DNA from: JBLNCE01 sp050260415
GTDB lineage: Bacteria; Bacillota; UBA4882; JAAYXC01
Assembly: GCA_050260415.1 (NCBI GenBank)
Contig: JBLNCE010000030.1
Location: 1 to 19,985, forward strand
Direction of reading: 5' to 3'
DNA length: 19,985 nucleotides
The translations under genes and the position numbers were made by a program. Below are positions 1-7,011 of this stretch, in pieces. Within the stretch, counting starts at the first letter, position 1; each line of letters begins with the position of its first letter. The notes under the pieces were generated by a model, which saw nothing but the letters and a program-made list of their open reading frames with translations, did no database searches and was not told the DNA's origin.

Positions 1-43
1 TTGCCTTTTGCCTCACGCCTCACGCCTCATTGCCTCTTGCCTA
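1..43. repeat. Degenerate 7-bp tandem repeat (TTGCCTC/ACGCCTC type)
   Basis: About six consecutive units of period 7, with the types TTGCCTT, TTGCCTC, ACGCCTC and TTGCCTA; one unit is preceded by a single extra base. It lies just downstream of the stop codon of the minus-strand DUF4912 gene. The same unit type (TTGCCTC/TCTTGCC) recurs near 3607 and 6718, so it belongs to a family of intergenic heptamer repeats in this genome. Function unknown. The array may continue beyond the window edge. Confidence 0.7.
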
Positions 44-46
44 TCT

Positions 47-1006
47 CTAGTGTGTTTCTTTCCTTACCACCGGCGTGACTGTGATCCGATTCAGCCCATC
101 GCGGGAAACACCGGACACGGGGATGCTGCGCATACCGTCGGGCAAGGCGTACCGGGCGGAAAACGTGCCGTCAGGCCTGAGTTCGATCGGTTGCTCATCG
201 ATGGTCACCTTCGCATCAGGCTGCGTTGCACCGTAGACGATGAGTTCGGTCCCCACCACCAGCCAGAATTGGCGCTCGGGGCCGGGAAGGCGAAAACCGC
301 TCCCGAGCGAACTGACCGCGCCCGATCCCATCTGCCGGGCCAGGCGCCGGCTTAGGGATTCGACGACCTCCACGGAACTGAGGCCGGGGCCGAGCCCGGC
401 CGCCAAGCCGTAGAGCCGGCGAAAGCTTTCCTCCACGATCATCCATTCTTCGTCCACTACGTCCGAGACGCGATCCACCGGCGTGGTCACCGCATTAGAG
501 CGTATGATGGGCAGATAACCCCGGCCCGGGACATCGGCGCCGAACTCGACCAGAAACGTGTGACCCGGGCGGCCCGCCTCAATATACCAGCTGCGTGCGT
601 CATGATGTATGGGGACGTCATATTGATCCGGTGTGCCGCCGCTTAGGTCGTAGACTCTCAGCATATTCTGGCATTCCCATAATTCCCGAGATGTCTGCGC
701 CCGAAACGAATCGCGCTCCGCCGCGCCTATTTCCCAATAACAGTGGAGCCAATAGGGGTCGCGTACCAGGAGGACGATCCGCGTCCGGTTATAGCCGTGC
801 GGCAGATGGTACTCGGCCCAATCGCCGGGCTTGGCAGGCGACGGCTGCGCTATGCCCTCGGAGTATAAGGACTCCTTGATTTCCTCCGCGGCCTGCCTGA
901 CAAGGACCATCACGTCGCCGGCTTGCTGGACGGCAGTCTCGTTTACCCTGGTTTCTTGGTTAGGTGATGCTACCCTAGGCTCACCTACCAGGTCCTCCCT
1001 GGTCAT
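47..1006 (-). CDS. DUF4912 domain protein
   Basis: A 319-residue protein that I assign to the DUF4912 family from its core (about residues 68-185): a hydrophobic strand followed by RDPYWLHCYWEI, then a conserved block with VYDLSGG and the aromatic segment SWYIEAGRPGHTFLVEFG. The family's biochemical role is not established. In Clostridia it is commonly encoded beside GH57/DUF1957 and glycogen-metabolism genes, so the unseen sequence to the left is worth checking. The C-terminal part (about 230-319) looks like a beta-rich carbohydrate-associated or Ig-like segment (VVGTELIVYGATQPDAKVTI). There is no signal peptide, so it is probably cytoplasmic. The ATG at 1006 follows a G-rich Shine-Dalgarno (GGGGGGAT). 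It is transcribed divergently from the VCBS gene. The family call is fairly sure; function is unknown. Confidence 0.8.
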   Translation of the reverse strand: MTREDLVGEPRVASPNQETRVNETAVQQAGDVMVLVRQAAEEIKESLYSEGIAQPSPAKPGDWAEYHLPHGYNRTRIVLLVRDPYWLHCYWEIGAAERDSFRAQTSRELWECQNMLRVYDLSGGTPDQYDVPIHHDARSWYIEAGRPGHTFLVEFGADVPGRGYLPIIRSNAVTTPVDRVSDVVDEEWMIVEESFRRLYGLAAGLGPGLSSVEVVESLSRRLARQMGSGAVSSLGSGFRLPGPERQFWLVVGTELIVYGATQPDAKVTIDEQPIELRPDGTFSARYALPDGMRSIPVSGVSRDGLNRITVTPVVRKETH

Positions 1007-1325
1007 ATGGATCCCCCTTTGGTCCTTGGACGCCCAAAGCGTCCGAACTTAACGCCTGAGTTGATCGCGTAGGCCGTATCTAACCAGTACTGTTTCTGCC
1101 AATTTATTGCAAGGCTTCGCCGGGCAATTTCCCTTATAATATGGCTCTGCGGATGATCCTTTTATGCAGTGGGAACGAGAGCAAATTTCCTGTTCTTGCC
1201 TTGGCTGTTCTTGGCGGGAGGATTCAAGGGCGCTGCGGCGAATCTTCCACATTAAGCCAAGCCAGAACAAAACAAGACCAGACAGGATGGGATCAGGAAG
1301 CCCATCGCTAACACGAGGTGGTCGC
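1007..1325. other. Divergent intergenic region with leader
   Basis: A stretch of 319 bases separates the divergent DUF4912 and VCBS genes. It holds a perfect TATAAT at 1135-1140 and a roughly 180-nt transcribed leader if that hexamer is used. Inside the leader the segments CTTGGCT and AGCCAAG could pair. I recognise no known riboswitch and no T-run terminator. Open frames here have no Shine-Dalgarno or recognisable protein, so I see no gene. Confidence 0.5.
1135..1140 (+). promoter_or_regulatory. Candidate -10 box (TATAAT)
   Basis: A perfect sigma-A -10 hexamer upstream of the VCBS gene. No good -35 hexamer lies 16-19 bp before it; TTGCAA at 1107-1112 is too far (22-bp spacer). This is only a candidate promoter and would give a leader of about 180 nt. 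Confidence 0.35.
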
Positions 1326-2669
1326 ATGAAACCCAAACCCCGGCTGGCTTTGCCGCTGGTGCTGGTATTGCTGATTTCCCTGCCCGCCGGCGCCGCCAAG
1401 ATGACCTGGGGATTCCGGCAGGATGGGTTCAGATTCGAGGCAATCCTCTCCGTGGGGGCCAAAGACCTCGATCGTGACGGCCGGCCCGAACTAATCATCA
1501 GCGGACGGAACTATCTCGATCGCGAGGCATACATCGAGGTCTACCGTTGGGAGAATAAAGCCTTCGTTCCGGTTTGGCGCACGCCGAACCTCGAGGAAAG
1601 CGAGAGCACTCTGTTCGCGCTTCCGGTTACTTGGCCCGATGGCCCGGCCCTCGTTGCGCTGACGCGCACCAGTTATCATATTTTTCGCTGGCGAAACGGG
1701 GCTTATACAAAGGAGTCCAGCGGCCCCGTTGGTGTCACGGCCGAAGAGGCAGCGGCCGGCGATCTCGACGGGGATGGATCCGACGATTTGGTCATCAGCA
1801 CGACACTGCGCAACACCAAAAGTTGGCGGGAGAAGAACCTCCGTTTTCTCTCCTGGCGCAACGGGCGGCTTGAGCTTGGGCCGGCCTCCGAGGCGGTCGG
1901 TAACATCCGCGCGCTCGCCGTTGGCGATCTAAACCGTGATAGACGGGCGGAAGTAGTGACGGATACGGGTGCGGCCAACGCCGCCGGGGAATTTCGCGTG
2001 TTCAGCTACGCGGAAGCGTGGCGGCAGATCGCATCGGCCAAGGCGCCGATGCCGGCCGCGTCCTACGGCTTCACCATCGGCCGGCTCTTTCCCGAACCGG
2101 GCATCTTCCTCCTGGCCGCGTGCCAACCGGGTAAGCTCAGGGGATTCCGATTGACGAACGCCGGCTTGACGCCGGCGGGGGTCGATCTGAGCTACCAAGG
2201 CAGTCCGGTGGGTATGACCACCGCCGATCTGGATGCCGACGGCCGTGAGGAGGTCGTCGTGGCCGGTTTTCCCGCCCGCATCCAGATTCTCTTTCCCGCC
2301 GCGTCCCGAATCAGCATCACTGTTGACGGCGTGGAGAAAAGCCCGATTGAGCCCCTGCAAAACTGGGAAGGGACCGTCTTTGCCGAAGCCGGCGATCTCG
2401 CTAATATCCTCGGCTTCAACCTGAGCGGAACCGCCGACCGCGCGAGCCTGACCTTAGCCGGCCCGGACGGGCAAAGTCATACCTTGACCGTTACCGCTGG
2501 ATCGACCGCCACCTATGACGGTGCCCCCATCGATCTGGGGCGCGGCGGCCGTCTCTACGGCGGATATTTATACCTGCCCGTGCAAGCCGTGGCCAGCCTT
2601 GCCGGGTACGAGACAATCTGGGAGGAGACCCGGTCGTTGCTCTCCCTTCGGCGGGCGACGCGGACATGA
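1326..2669 (+). CDS. Secreted VCBS/FG-GAP repeat protein with copper amine oxidase-like stalk domain
   Basis: A 447-residue protein. Residues 1-24 form a signal peptide (KPKPR followed by a leucine/valine-rich core, then AGAA). Four calcium-loop-like VCBS/FG-GAP motifs follow: DLDRDGRPE (47-55), DLDGDGSDD (146-154), DLNRDRRAE (201-209) and DLDADGREE (301-309), suggesting a beta-propeller-like exported domain. Residues about 330-447 resemble the copper amine oxidase N-terminal domain common on Bacillota surface proteins (ISITVDGVEKSPIEPLQ; LPVQAVASLAGYETIW). I chose the ATG at 1326 because GAGGTGG sits 5-10 nt upstream and the signal peptide begins there; an in-frame start at 1164 would add 54 unlikely residues. 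The stop overlaps the next gene's start (ATGA), so the two are probably translationally coupled. The binding partner or substrate is unknown. Confidence 0.8.
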   Translation: MKPKPRLALPLVLVLLISLPAGAAKMTWGFRQDGFRFEAILSVGAKDLDRDGRPELIISGRNYLDREAYIEVYRWENKAFVPVWRTPNLEESESTLFALPVTWPDGPALVALTRTSYHIFRWRNGAYTKESSGPVGVTAEEAAAGDLDGDGSDDLVISTTLRNTKSWREKNLRFLSWRNGRLELGPASEAVGNIRALAVGDLNRDRRAEVVTDTGAANAAGEFRVFSYAEAWRQIASAKAPMPAASYGFTIGRLFPEPGIFLLAACQPGKLRGFRLTNAGLTPAGVDLSYQGSPVGMTTADLDADGREEVVVAGFPARIQILFPAASRISITVDGVEKSPIEPLQNWEGTVFAEAGDLANILGFNLSGTADRASLTLAGPDGQSHTLTVTAGSTATYDGAPIDLGRGGRLYGGYLYLPVQAVASLAGYETIWEETRSLLSLRRATRT

Positions 2670-3523
2670 ACCGGCGTTTTGCAAGCGTCGGCCGGGTCTG
2701 CGCCTGGCTCCTGCTCTGCCTGGGCCTTGCTTCATGTACCGGCTGGGCGCAAGCCGTACTGGAATTGGGTGCCACCGAGCCGGCATGTCTTGGCCGGCCG
2801 GTACTTCTCCGTGTCATGACTTATAATGTTCATCACGGCGCCGGCCCGGCCGGAGAGCCGCGTTTGGACGAGATGGCGCGGTTTTTGAACGACAACCGCC
2901 TCGACCTGATCGGCCTCCAGGAGATTGACCGCAACTGGTCGGACCGGAGCGGCTTTCGCGACCAGGCCGCGGAACTGTCCCGCACCACCGGGATGTATGC
3001 CACCTTCTTTCCCACGCTTACCCAGGGGCAGGACTCCGGTTACGGCCTGGCCATCCTGTCGCGTTTCCCGTCGGTGCGGCAAGTCTCGGGTCTCTATAGC
3101 CAGGCGCGCGAACCACGCGGTTACCTCGCGGTCGAGGTCCAGGTGGCCGGCAGGCAGGTCAGCTTCGTGGTCACGCACCTCGGCCTCGATGCGGCGGAAC
3201 GCGCGCGCCAGATCGAGGAGCTGGCCGCCGCTATCGAGACCTTGCCGGGACCGCTGGTCCTGGCCGGGGATTTCAACTGCCGCCCCGAGGATCCGGCCAC
3301 CCAGGTTCTAACCTCGTCGCTCAAGGATGCCCTGAGCGCGGTCGGACGGAGCGCGGAAGGCACCTTGTTGACCGCGGACGGGACGCCGGGGGCCCGCATC
3401 GACTTCCTCTTTGCGACGCCCGAATGGCGGATCGAGGATAGCCTCGTACCGGGGGTGCAATACTCCGATCACCGCCCGGTCGTGGCGTACCTGTCTTTTT
3501 ATGTGGAACGAAGCGAGCCTTGA
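2666..3523 (+). CDS. Endonuclease/exonuclease/phosphatase-fold lipoprotein
   Basis: A 285-residue protein of the EEP (DNase I-like/sphingomyelinase-like) superfamily. The N-terminus is a lipoprotein signal with lipobox LAS-C24, so it is probably anchored outside the cytoplasmic membrane. The catalytic set is complete: N54 in TYNVHH, E86 in LQEID, H171 in THLGLD, D202 and N204 in GDFNCRP, D246 in RIDFLF, and D268/H269 in SDHRPVVAYL. Family members cleave phosphodiester or phosphomonoester bonds using Mg2+; the substrate (nucleic acid, phospholipid or inositol phosphate) cannot be read from the sequence. The start overlaps the stop of the VCBS gene by four bases, indicating an operon with a jointly exported protein. 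No frameshift or missing catalytic residue was seen. The fold call is sure; the substrate is unknown. Confidence 0.88.
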   Translation: MNRRFASVGRVCAWLLLCLGLASCTGWAQAVLELGATEPACLGRPVLLRVMTYNVHHGAGPAGEPRLDEMARFLNDNRLDLIGLQEIDRNWSDRSGFRDQAAELSRTTGMYATFFPTLTQGQDSGYGLAILSRFPSVRQVSGLYSQAREPRGYLAVEVQVAGRQVSFVVTHLGLDAAERARQIEELAAAIETLPGPLVLAGDFNCRPEDPATQVLTSSLKDALSAVGRSAEGTLLTADGTPGARIDFLFATPEWRIEDSLVPGVQYSDHRPVVAYLSFYVERSEP

Positions 3524-3587
3524 AGGTTCGCCCCATCAAGTCGTACAGGTTCCAGCCTTTTTCCGCCAAAACGGTCTTCGCCTTTTT

Positions 3588-3622
3588 GATTCTCGACTTT
3601 CGATATTTGCCTCTTGCTTGTC
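3588..3622. repeat. Degenerate 7-bp tandem repeat
   Basis: Five consecutive heptamers: the first three share GATTCTC/GACTTTC/GATATTT spacing and the last two carry the TTGCCTC/TTGCTTG motif also seen at 1-43 and 6704-6731. It lies between the EEP gene and the promoter of the PHP gene. Function is unknown, and the period is weaker here than at the other sites. Confidence 0.4.
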
Positions 3623-3625
3623 CTG

Positions 3626-3654
3626 TTATCATCCGCCCTCCGGCGTGGTATGAT
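3626..3654 (+). promoter_or_regulatory. Extended -10 promoter for the PHP-rapZ-yvcK operon
   Basis: TTATCA at 3626-3631 and TATGAT at 3649-3654 are separated by exactly 17 bp, and TG at 3646-3647 gives an extended -10 (TGGTATGAT). Transcription would start near 3661, about 19 nt before the chosen ATG at 3680. This also argues against the in-frame start codons at 3614 and 3650. Confidence 0.6.
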
Positions 3655-3679
3655 TAGTCAGGGGGCGATTACCCTGCGT

Positions 3680-4420
3680 ATGTTCGCGGACTACCACACA
3701 CACACCGTCTTTAGTCACGGCGCCGGCACGGTGGCGCAAAACGCCCGTGCCGCCGGCATCAGAGGTTTAGAGGCCGTCGGGATCGCCGATCACGGTCCGG
3801 CAAACTGGTTCGGGGTCGGCGTGGGTTCTCTGGCGACATTCGATCGGCTCCGGCGTGAAGTGGACCGCTGCCGGCGCCAATTCAGCGGCTTGCGTATCCT
3901 CGCGGGAACCGAGGCGAATATCATCAGCTTTGAAGGCCACCTCGACGTCCCGGCCGCGGTACAACGGCAATTGGACCAAGTCTTGGTGGGTTTTCATACC
4001 CAGGTCACGCCCAAGTCGTGGCAGACCGGCTGGCGCTTTGTGAGCGGGTCGCTCCTGGCCAGGCTCAGCAAGAGCCAGAGGCGGCGGGCACGGACGGCCA
4101 ATACCAAGGCCATCGTGGAAGCAATGGCCAGGAATAGAATCGATATCATCACCCATCCCGGCCTAAAAGTAGCCATCGATACCACGGAACTGGCGCGGGC
4201 AAGCGCGCGTTACGGGGTGGCCCTGGAGATCAACGCGCGCCACGGCGTGCAGTCCCTCGGTTTCGTGCGTGCCGCGGCACGTGCGGGCGCGGTCTTTGCC
4301 ATCGGCAGTGACGCGCATCACCCCGCGGCCGTGGGACGCCTGGATCCGGCCATCCGCGTGGCGGAAGCCGCCGGGTTGGACGCCAGCCAGATAATCAATG
4401 CCTATCCTGAAGGAGGTTAG
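3680..4420 (+). CDS. PHP-domain metal-dependent phosphoesterase
   Basis: A 246-residue PHP protein. The metal-binding set is visible: H6 and H8 in YHTHT, H13 in FSHG, D37/H38 in ADHGP, E78 in GTEAN, H106 in GFHTQV, H159 in THPG, and D211/H213 in GSDAHHP. The family hydrolyses phosphomonoesters or phosphodiesters with a trinuclear metal site and includes histidinol-phosphatase and YcdX-like enzymes; the substrate here is not known. A PHP gene directly before rapZ-yvcK is a recurrent arrangement in Clostridia. The ATG at 3680 is chosen because the domain starts there (FADYHTHT) and because the likely transcription start is near 3661. The Shine-Dalgarno match is poor (AGGGGG about 14 nt upstream), so translation may use a short, nearly leaderless mRNA. 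Confidence 0.82.
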   Translation: MFADYHTHTVFSHGAGTVAQNARAAGIRGLEAVGIADHGPANWFGVGVGSLATFDRLRREVDRCRRQFSGLRILAGTEANIISFEGHLDVPAAVQRQLDQVLVGFHTQVTPKSWQTGWRFVSGSLLARLSKSQRRRARTANTKAIVEAMARNRIDIITHPGLKVAIDTTELARASARYGVALEINARHGVQSLGFVRAAARAGAVFAIGSDAHHPAAVGRLDPAIRVAEAAGLDASQIINAYPEGG

Positions 4421-4438
4421 AAGCACACGGCCGCGCAA

Positions 4439-5329
4439 ATGCAAGCACCCATCAGATATGTGATCATCACGGGACTCTCGGGCGCGGGCAAATCCGAGGC
4501 CATAAAGTGCCTGGAGGATTTGGGCTATTTCTGCGTGGACAATCTCCCACCCGCGTTGATCGGTAAGTTTGCGGAGCTATGCGCGCAGTCCGGCGGCAAG
4601 ATCAGCCGCGTGGCCCTGGTGGTCGATATTCGCGGCGGCGGCTTCTTTGACGATGTGACCGGCGCCTTGGAAGAGCTCGAAGAGACGGGTTTTGCCTATG
4701 AAATCCTCTATCTGGAGGCGGACGATGATGTGCTCGTACGCCGGTTCAAGGAGTCGCGGCGCCGCCATCCCATGTCCGCCTCGGGCAGCATCCTCGAAGG
4801 CATCCGCGCCGAACGAGAACGCCTCCAGGAACTGCGCGGCAAGGCGGCCAGGATCATCGACACCACCGGCTTGAGCGCCCGGGATCTCTGGCGGCAGATT
4901 ACCTCCGCGTACGGCAACACTTCGGAACGGGAGCGGCTTCTTGTCACCGTCATTTCATTCGGCTTCAAGCACGGCCTGCCCCTGGACGCGGATCTCGTAT
5001 TTGACGCGCGTTTTCTACCCAATCCTCACTACGTGGATTCCTTGCACGATCTAAACGGCAACGACCGATCGGTCGTGGACTACGTCATGAAATGGCCGAC
5101 CGCTGTCAAGTACGTGCAACGGCTCATCGACCTGGTGGGGTTCCTGTTGCCGCAATACCGAAAGGAAGGCCGCACCAACCTGCTCGTCGCGGTAGGATGC
5201 ACTGGGGGCCAGCACCGATCCGTGGTAATCGCCAACCGGCTGGGGGAGTTCATCCGGGAACAAGGCTACCGGGTGCTCGTCGATCACCGGGATATCGCCG
5301 CCGAACGCGCCCATACCGCCAGGGGGTGA
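4439..5329 (+). CDS. rapZ: RapZ family nucleotide-binding protein / RNase adapter
   Basis: A 296-residue protein matching RapZ (YvcJ in Bacillus) over its whole usual length. A Walker A loop GLSGAGKS lies at residues 12-19, followed by CVDNLPPALI and a Walker B-like VVDIRGG (61-67, D63). The C-terminal half has the family blocks SFGFKHG, DLVFDARFLPNPHYV and VGCTGGQHRSV. In Escherichia coli RapZ senses glucosamine-6-phosphate and guides RNase E to the GlmZ sRNA; in Bacillus the homologue binds and hydrolyses nucleotides and its role is less clear, so the adapter role here is inferred. It sits 18 bp after the PHP gene and 4 bp before yvcK. A strong AGGAGG at 4411-4416 is about 22 nt from the ATG, farther than usual; no better in-frame start is visible. 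Confidence 0.95.
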   Translation: MQAPIRYVIITGLSGAGKSEAIKCLEDLGYFCVDNLPPALIGKFAELCAQSGGKISRVALVVDIRGGGFFDDVTGALEELEETGFAYEILYLEADDDVLVRRFKESRRRHPMSASGSILEGIRAERERLQELRGKAARIIDTTGLSARDLWRQITSAYGNTSERERLLVTVISFGFKHGLPLDADLVFDARFLPNPHYVDSLHDLNGNDRSVVDYVMKWPTAVKYVQRLIDLVGFLLPQYRKEGRTNLLVAVGCTGGQHRSVVIANRLGEFIREQGYRVLVDHRDIAAERAHTARG

Positions 5330-5333
5330 AGGC

Positions 5334-6575
5334 ATGACGACCTTGATCAAGCCCGGCTGGGGCGGTGCGGCCATCATCGCCGCCGGCGCGCTGGGGGGTG
5401 CCTTGCTGGCCTTGACCGCCAGGGACGGGGTGTTCTCCCCTATGCTGGTGATCTCGGGCTTGGCCGGCCTGACCTTGGCCTGGCTGGCCTGGCGCAACGT
5501 GCGGCGGGGGTTCTTGAACGGCCTCTGGGAGAGCAGCCATGTCCCCGCGGCCGCCAAGGGGCCGAAGATCGTCGTCATTGGCGGTGGTACCGGCCTCGGC
5601 ACCATTATCAGGGGGCTGAAAAACATCACCGACAACCTCACGGCCGTCGTCACCGTGGCGGATGACGGCGGGAGCTCCGGCAGGCTTCGCCAGGAATTCG
5701 GCATCCTGCCGCCGGGAGATATCAGGAACTGCCTCATCGCCATGGCCGACCTGGAACCGCTCATGGAACGTCTCATGCAATACCGGTTCGAGGGCGGCAT
5801 CGGCCTCGCCGGGCATAATTTCGGCAACCTCTTCTTGACGGTGATGACGAACATCACGGGCGATTTCGAGCTGGCCATCAAGGAATCCAGCAAAGTCCTG
5901 GCCGTGCGGGGGCAGGTGCTGCCGGCCACCTTGGAGGATGTCTCCCTGCGCGGCCTCATGCGCGACGGCACGGAGGTGCGCGGCGAATCCAACCTCCGCC
6001 TCAAGAAAGTCGGCATCGAGCGCATTCATCTGGATCCGGCGGAATGCAAACCCGTGCCGGAAGCCTTGACCGCCATCGCGGAGGCCGACGCGATCGTGCT
6101 GGGACCGGGCAGTCTCTATACCAGCGTGATCCCGAACCTCCTCGTCCGGGAGATCGCCGAGACGATCCGGCAGGCGCCGGGATTGAGGGTCTATGTGTGC
6201 AACGCCATGACCGAGCCGGGCGAGACAACCGGTTACAGCGCCAGCGAACACGTGCAGGCGATCCTGGACCACGGCGGCCAGGGTCTCATCGACGTGGTCC
6301 TGGTCAATACGGAGCCGGTCCCACCGGACTTGGTCGAGGCCTATGCCCGGGAAGGCGCCGGGCCGGTCGCGGCCGATCTCGACCGGATCGCCGCCCTCGG
6401 CATGACGCCCCTCGGGGAGCCGTTGATCATCAAGAAAGACGTGGTCCGGCACGACGCGGAGAAACTAAGCCGCATCCTCATGAGTCTGATCCGCGTCCGG
6501 CGGCTTTCCACCGGTCCCGGCGCACGTTGGCGCCGCCGGTTCCACAAGGCGATGCGGCAGTTGGTGCGGGGGTAA
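5334..6575 (+). CDS. yvcK: YvcK/CofD-like gluconeogenesis factor, membrane-anchored form
   Basis: A 413-residue protein. The catalytic-like CofD/YvcK domain starts near residue 77 with KIVVIGGGTGLG (78-89), then VADDGGSSGRLR (108-119) and PPGDIRNCL (126-134), and further on NFGNLFLTV and LGPGSLYTSVIPNLLV. YvcK binds UDP-GlcNAc and is needed for growth on gluconeogenic substrates and for normal cell-wall synthesis in Bacillus. An N-terminal extension of about 75 residues holds two predicted membrane segments (about 11-29 and 34-53), absent from the 317-residue Bacillus protein but seen in clostridial homologues, so it is probably membrane tethered. It starts 4 bp after rapZ, so it is in the same operon. 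In most Bacillota whiA follows; here an intergenic region and a riboswitch follow instead. Confidence 0.93.
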   Translation: MTTLIKPGWGGAAIIAAGALGGALLALTARDGVFSPMLVISGLAGLTLAWLAWRNVRRGFLNGLWESSHVPAAAKGPKIVVIGGGTGLGTIIRGLKNITDNLTAVVTVADDGGSSGRLRQEFGILPPGDIRNCLIAMADLEPLMERLMQYRFEGGIGLAGHNFGNLFLTVMTNITGDFELAIKESSKVLAVRGQVLPATLEDVSLRGLMRDGTEVRGESNLRLKKVGIERIHLDPAECKPVPEALTAIAEADAIVLGPGSLYTSVIPNLLVREIAETIRQAPGLRVYVCNAMTEPGETTGYSASEHVQAILDHGGQGLIDVVLVNTEPVPPDLVEAYAREGAGPVAADLDRIAALGMTPLGEPLIIKKDVVRHDAEKLSRILMSLIRVRRLSTGPGARWRRRFHKAMRQLVRG

Positions 6576-6703
6576 AAACCTTATCGTGGGTGGAAGGATC
6601 AACCATACCCACATCCCGCGCCGCAGGCTGAAGCCTCCCGCCGACAAGACGCGAGCCCTCCTTGGCTACGGGGGATAGGGTTCCATACAAAGCTGCGGTT
6701 CCA
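6576..6703. other. Intergenic region after yvcK
   Basis: No gene is seen. GTGGGT at 6586-6591 and ACCCAC at 6607-6612 could form an imperfect stem just after the yvcK stop, but there is no T-run, so it is at best a weak termination or processing signal. The remainder has no recognised motif. Confidence 0.35.
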
Positions 6704-6731
6704 TCTAACCTCTAACCTCTTGCCTCTTGCC
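6704..6731. repeat. Four tandem heptamers (TCTAACC x2, TCTTGCC x2)
   Basis: Two exact copies of TCTAACC followed by two exact copies of TCTTGCC. The array ends inside the promoter of the riboswitch transcript: the -35 hexamer TTGCCT at 6720-6725 is part of the repeat. It is related to the arrays at 1-43 and 3588-3622, and TCTAACG on the complementary strand of 9580-9586 is a further variant. Confidence 0.75.
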
Positions 6732-6748
6732 TTATCTTCGTGTACAAT
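6720..6748 (+). promoter_or_regulatory. Promoter of the FMN riboswitch transcript
   Basis: TTGCCT (6720-6725, four of six match) and TACAAT (6743-6748, five of six match) with a 17-bp spacer. The implied start near 6755 lies about 20 nt upstream of the riboswitch P1 helix. The -35 lies within the heptamer repeat. Confidence 0.6.
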
Positions 6749-6773
6749 GTTCTTGTCACTCAAACTGAATAGT

Positions 6774-6941
6774 ACCTTCAGGGCAGGGTAAGCTCCGCGC
6801 TTGTCGAGGAGCGATTCCCGACCGGTGGTGAGCGGGAAACCGCAAGTCCACGCGCTGTCCGGGACGATGCACATCGTCGTCTCGGAACGGCAGATCTGGT
6901 GCAAATCCAGAACCGACGGTAGAGTCCGGATGAAAGAAGGT
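6774..6941 (+). promoter_or_regulatory. FMN riboswitch (RFN element)
   Basis: The conserved RFN core is present in order: CAGGGCAGGG, TTCCCGACCGGTGGT, GAAACCGCAAGTCC, CAGATCTGGTGCAAATCCAG, AACCGACGGTAGAGTCCGG and ATGAAAGAAGG. P1 is formed by ACCTTC (6774-6779) with GAAGGT (6936-6941). P2 is extended: instead of a short loop it carries an extra GCTCC/GGAGC stem (about 6792-6812). FMN binding to this class closes P1 and, in terminator-type examples, turns transcription off. A full terminator follows at 6963 and an alternative pairing is visible, so it is a transcriptional OFF switch for the importer downstream. Confidence 0.95.
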
Positions 6942-6962
6942 TTACAAGAAGCCGCTCTTTGC

Positions 6963-6995
6963 GATGCCCTGAATTGCTATTCAGGGCATCTTTTT
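6963..6995 (+). terminator. Riboswitch-controlled intrinsic terminator
   Basis: A perfect 12-bp stem, GATGCCCTGAAT (6963-6974) with ATTCAGGGCATC (6979-6990), a TGCT loop, then TTTTT. The left arm segment TGCCCTGAA (6965-6973) can instead pair with TTCAGGGCA at 6777-6785, at the 5' edge of the aptamer, which is the likely antiterminator used when FMN is absent. It ends 16 nt before the ATPase start codon. Confidence 0.95.
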
Positions 6996-7011
6996 ATGCC
7001 GGAGGCCGGCC

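Noticed and set aside
5250..6452. Long open frame (about 400 codons) on the minus strand inside yvcK
   Set aside because: It is antisense to a clearly conserved gene in GC-rich DNA, has no recognisable domain and shows biased P/G/R/D/H composition typical of a shadow frame.
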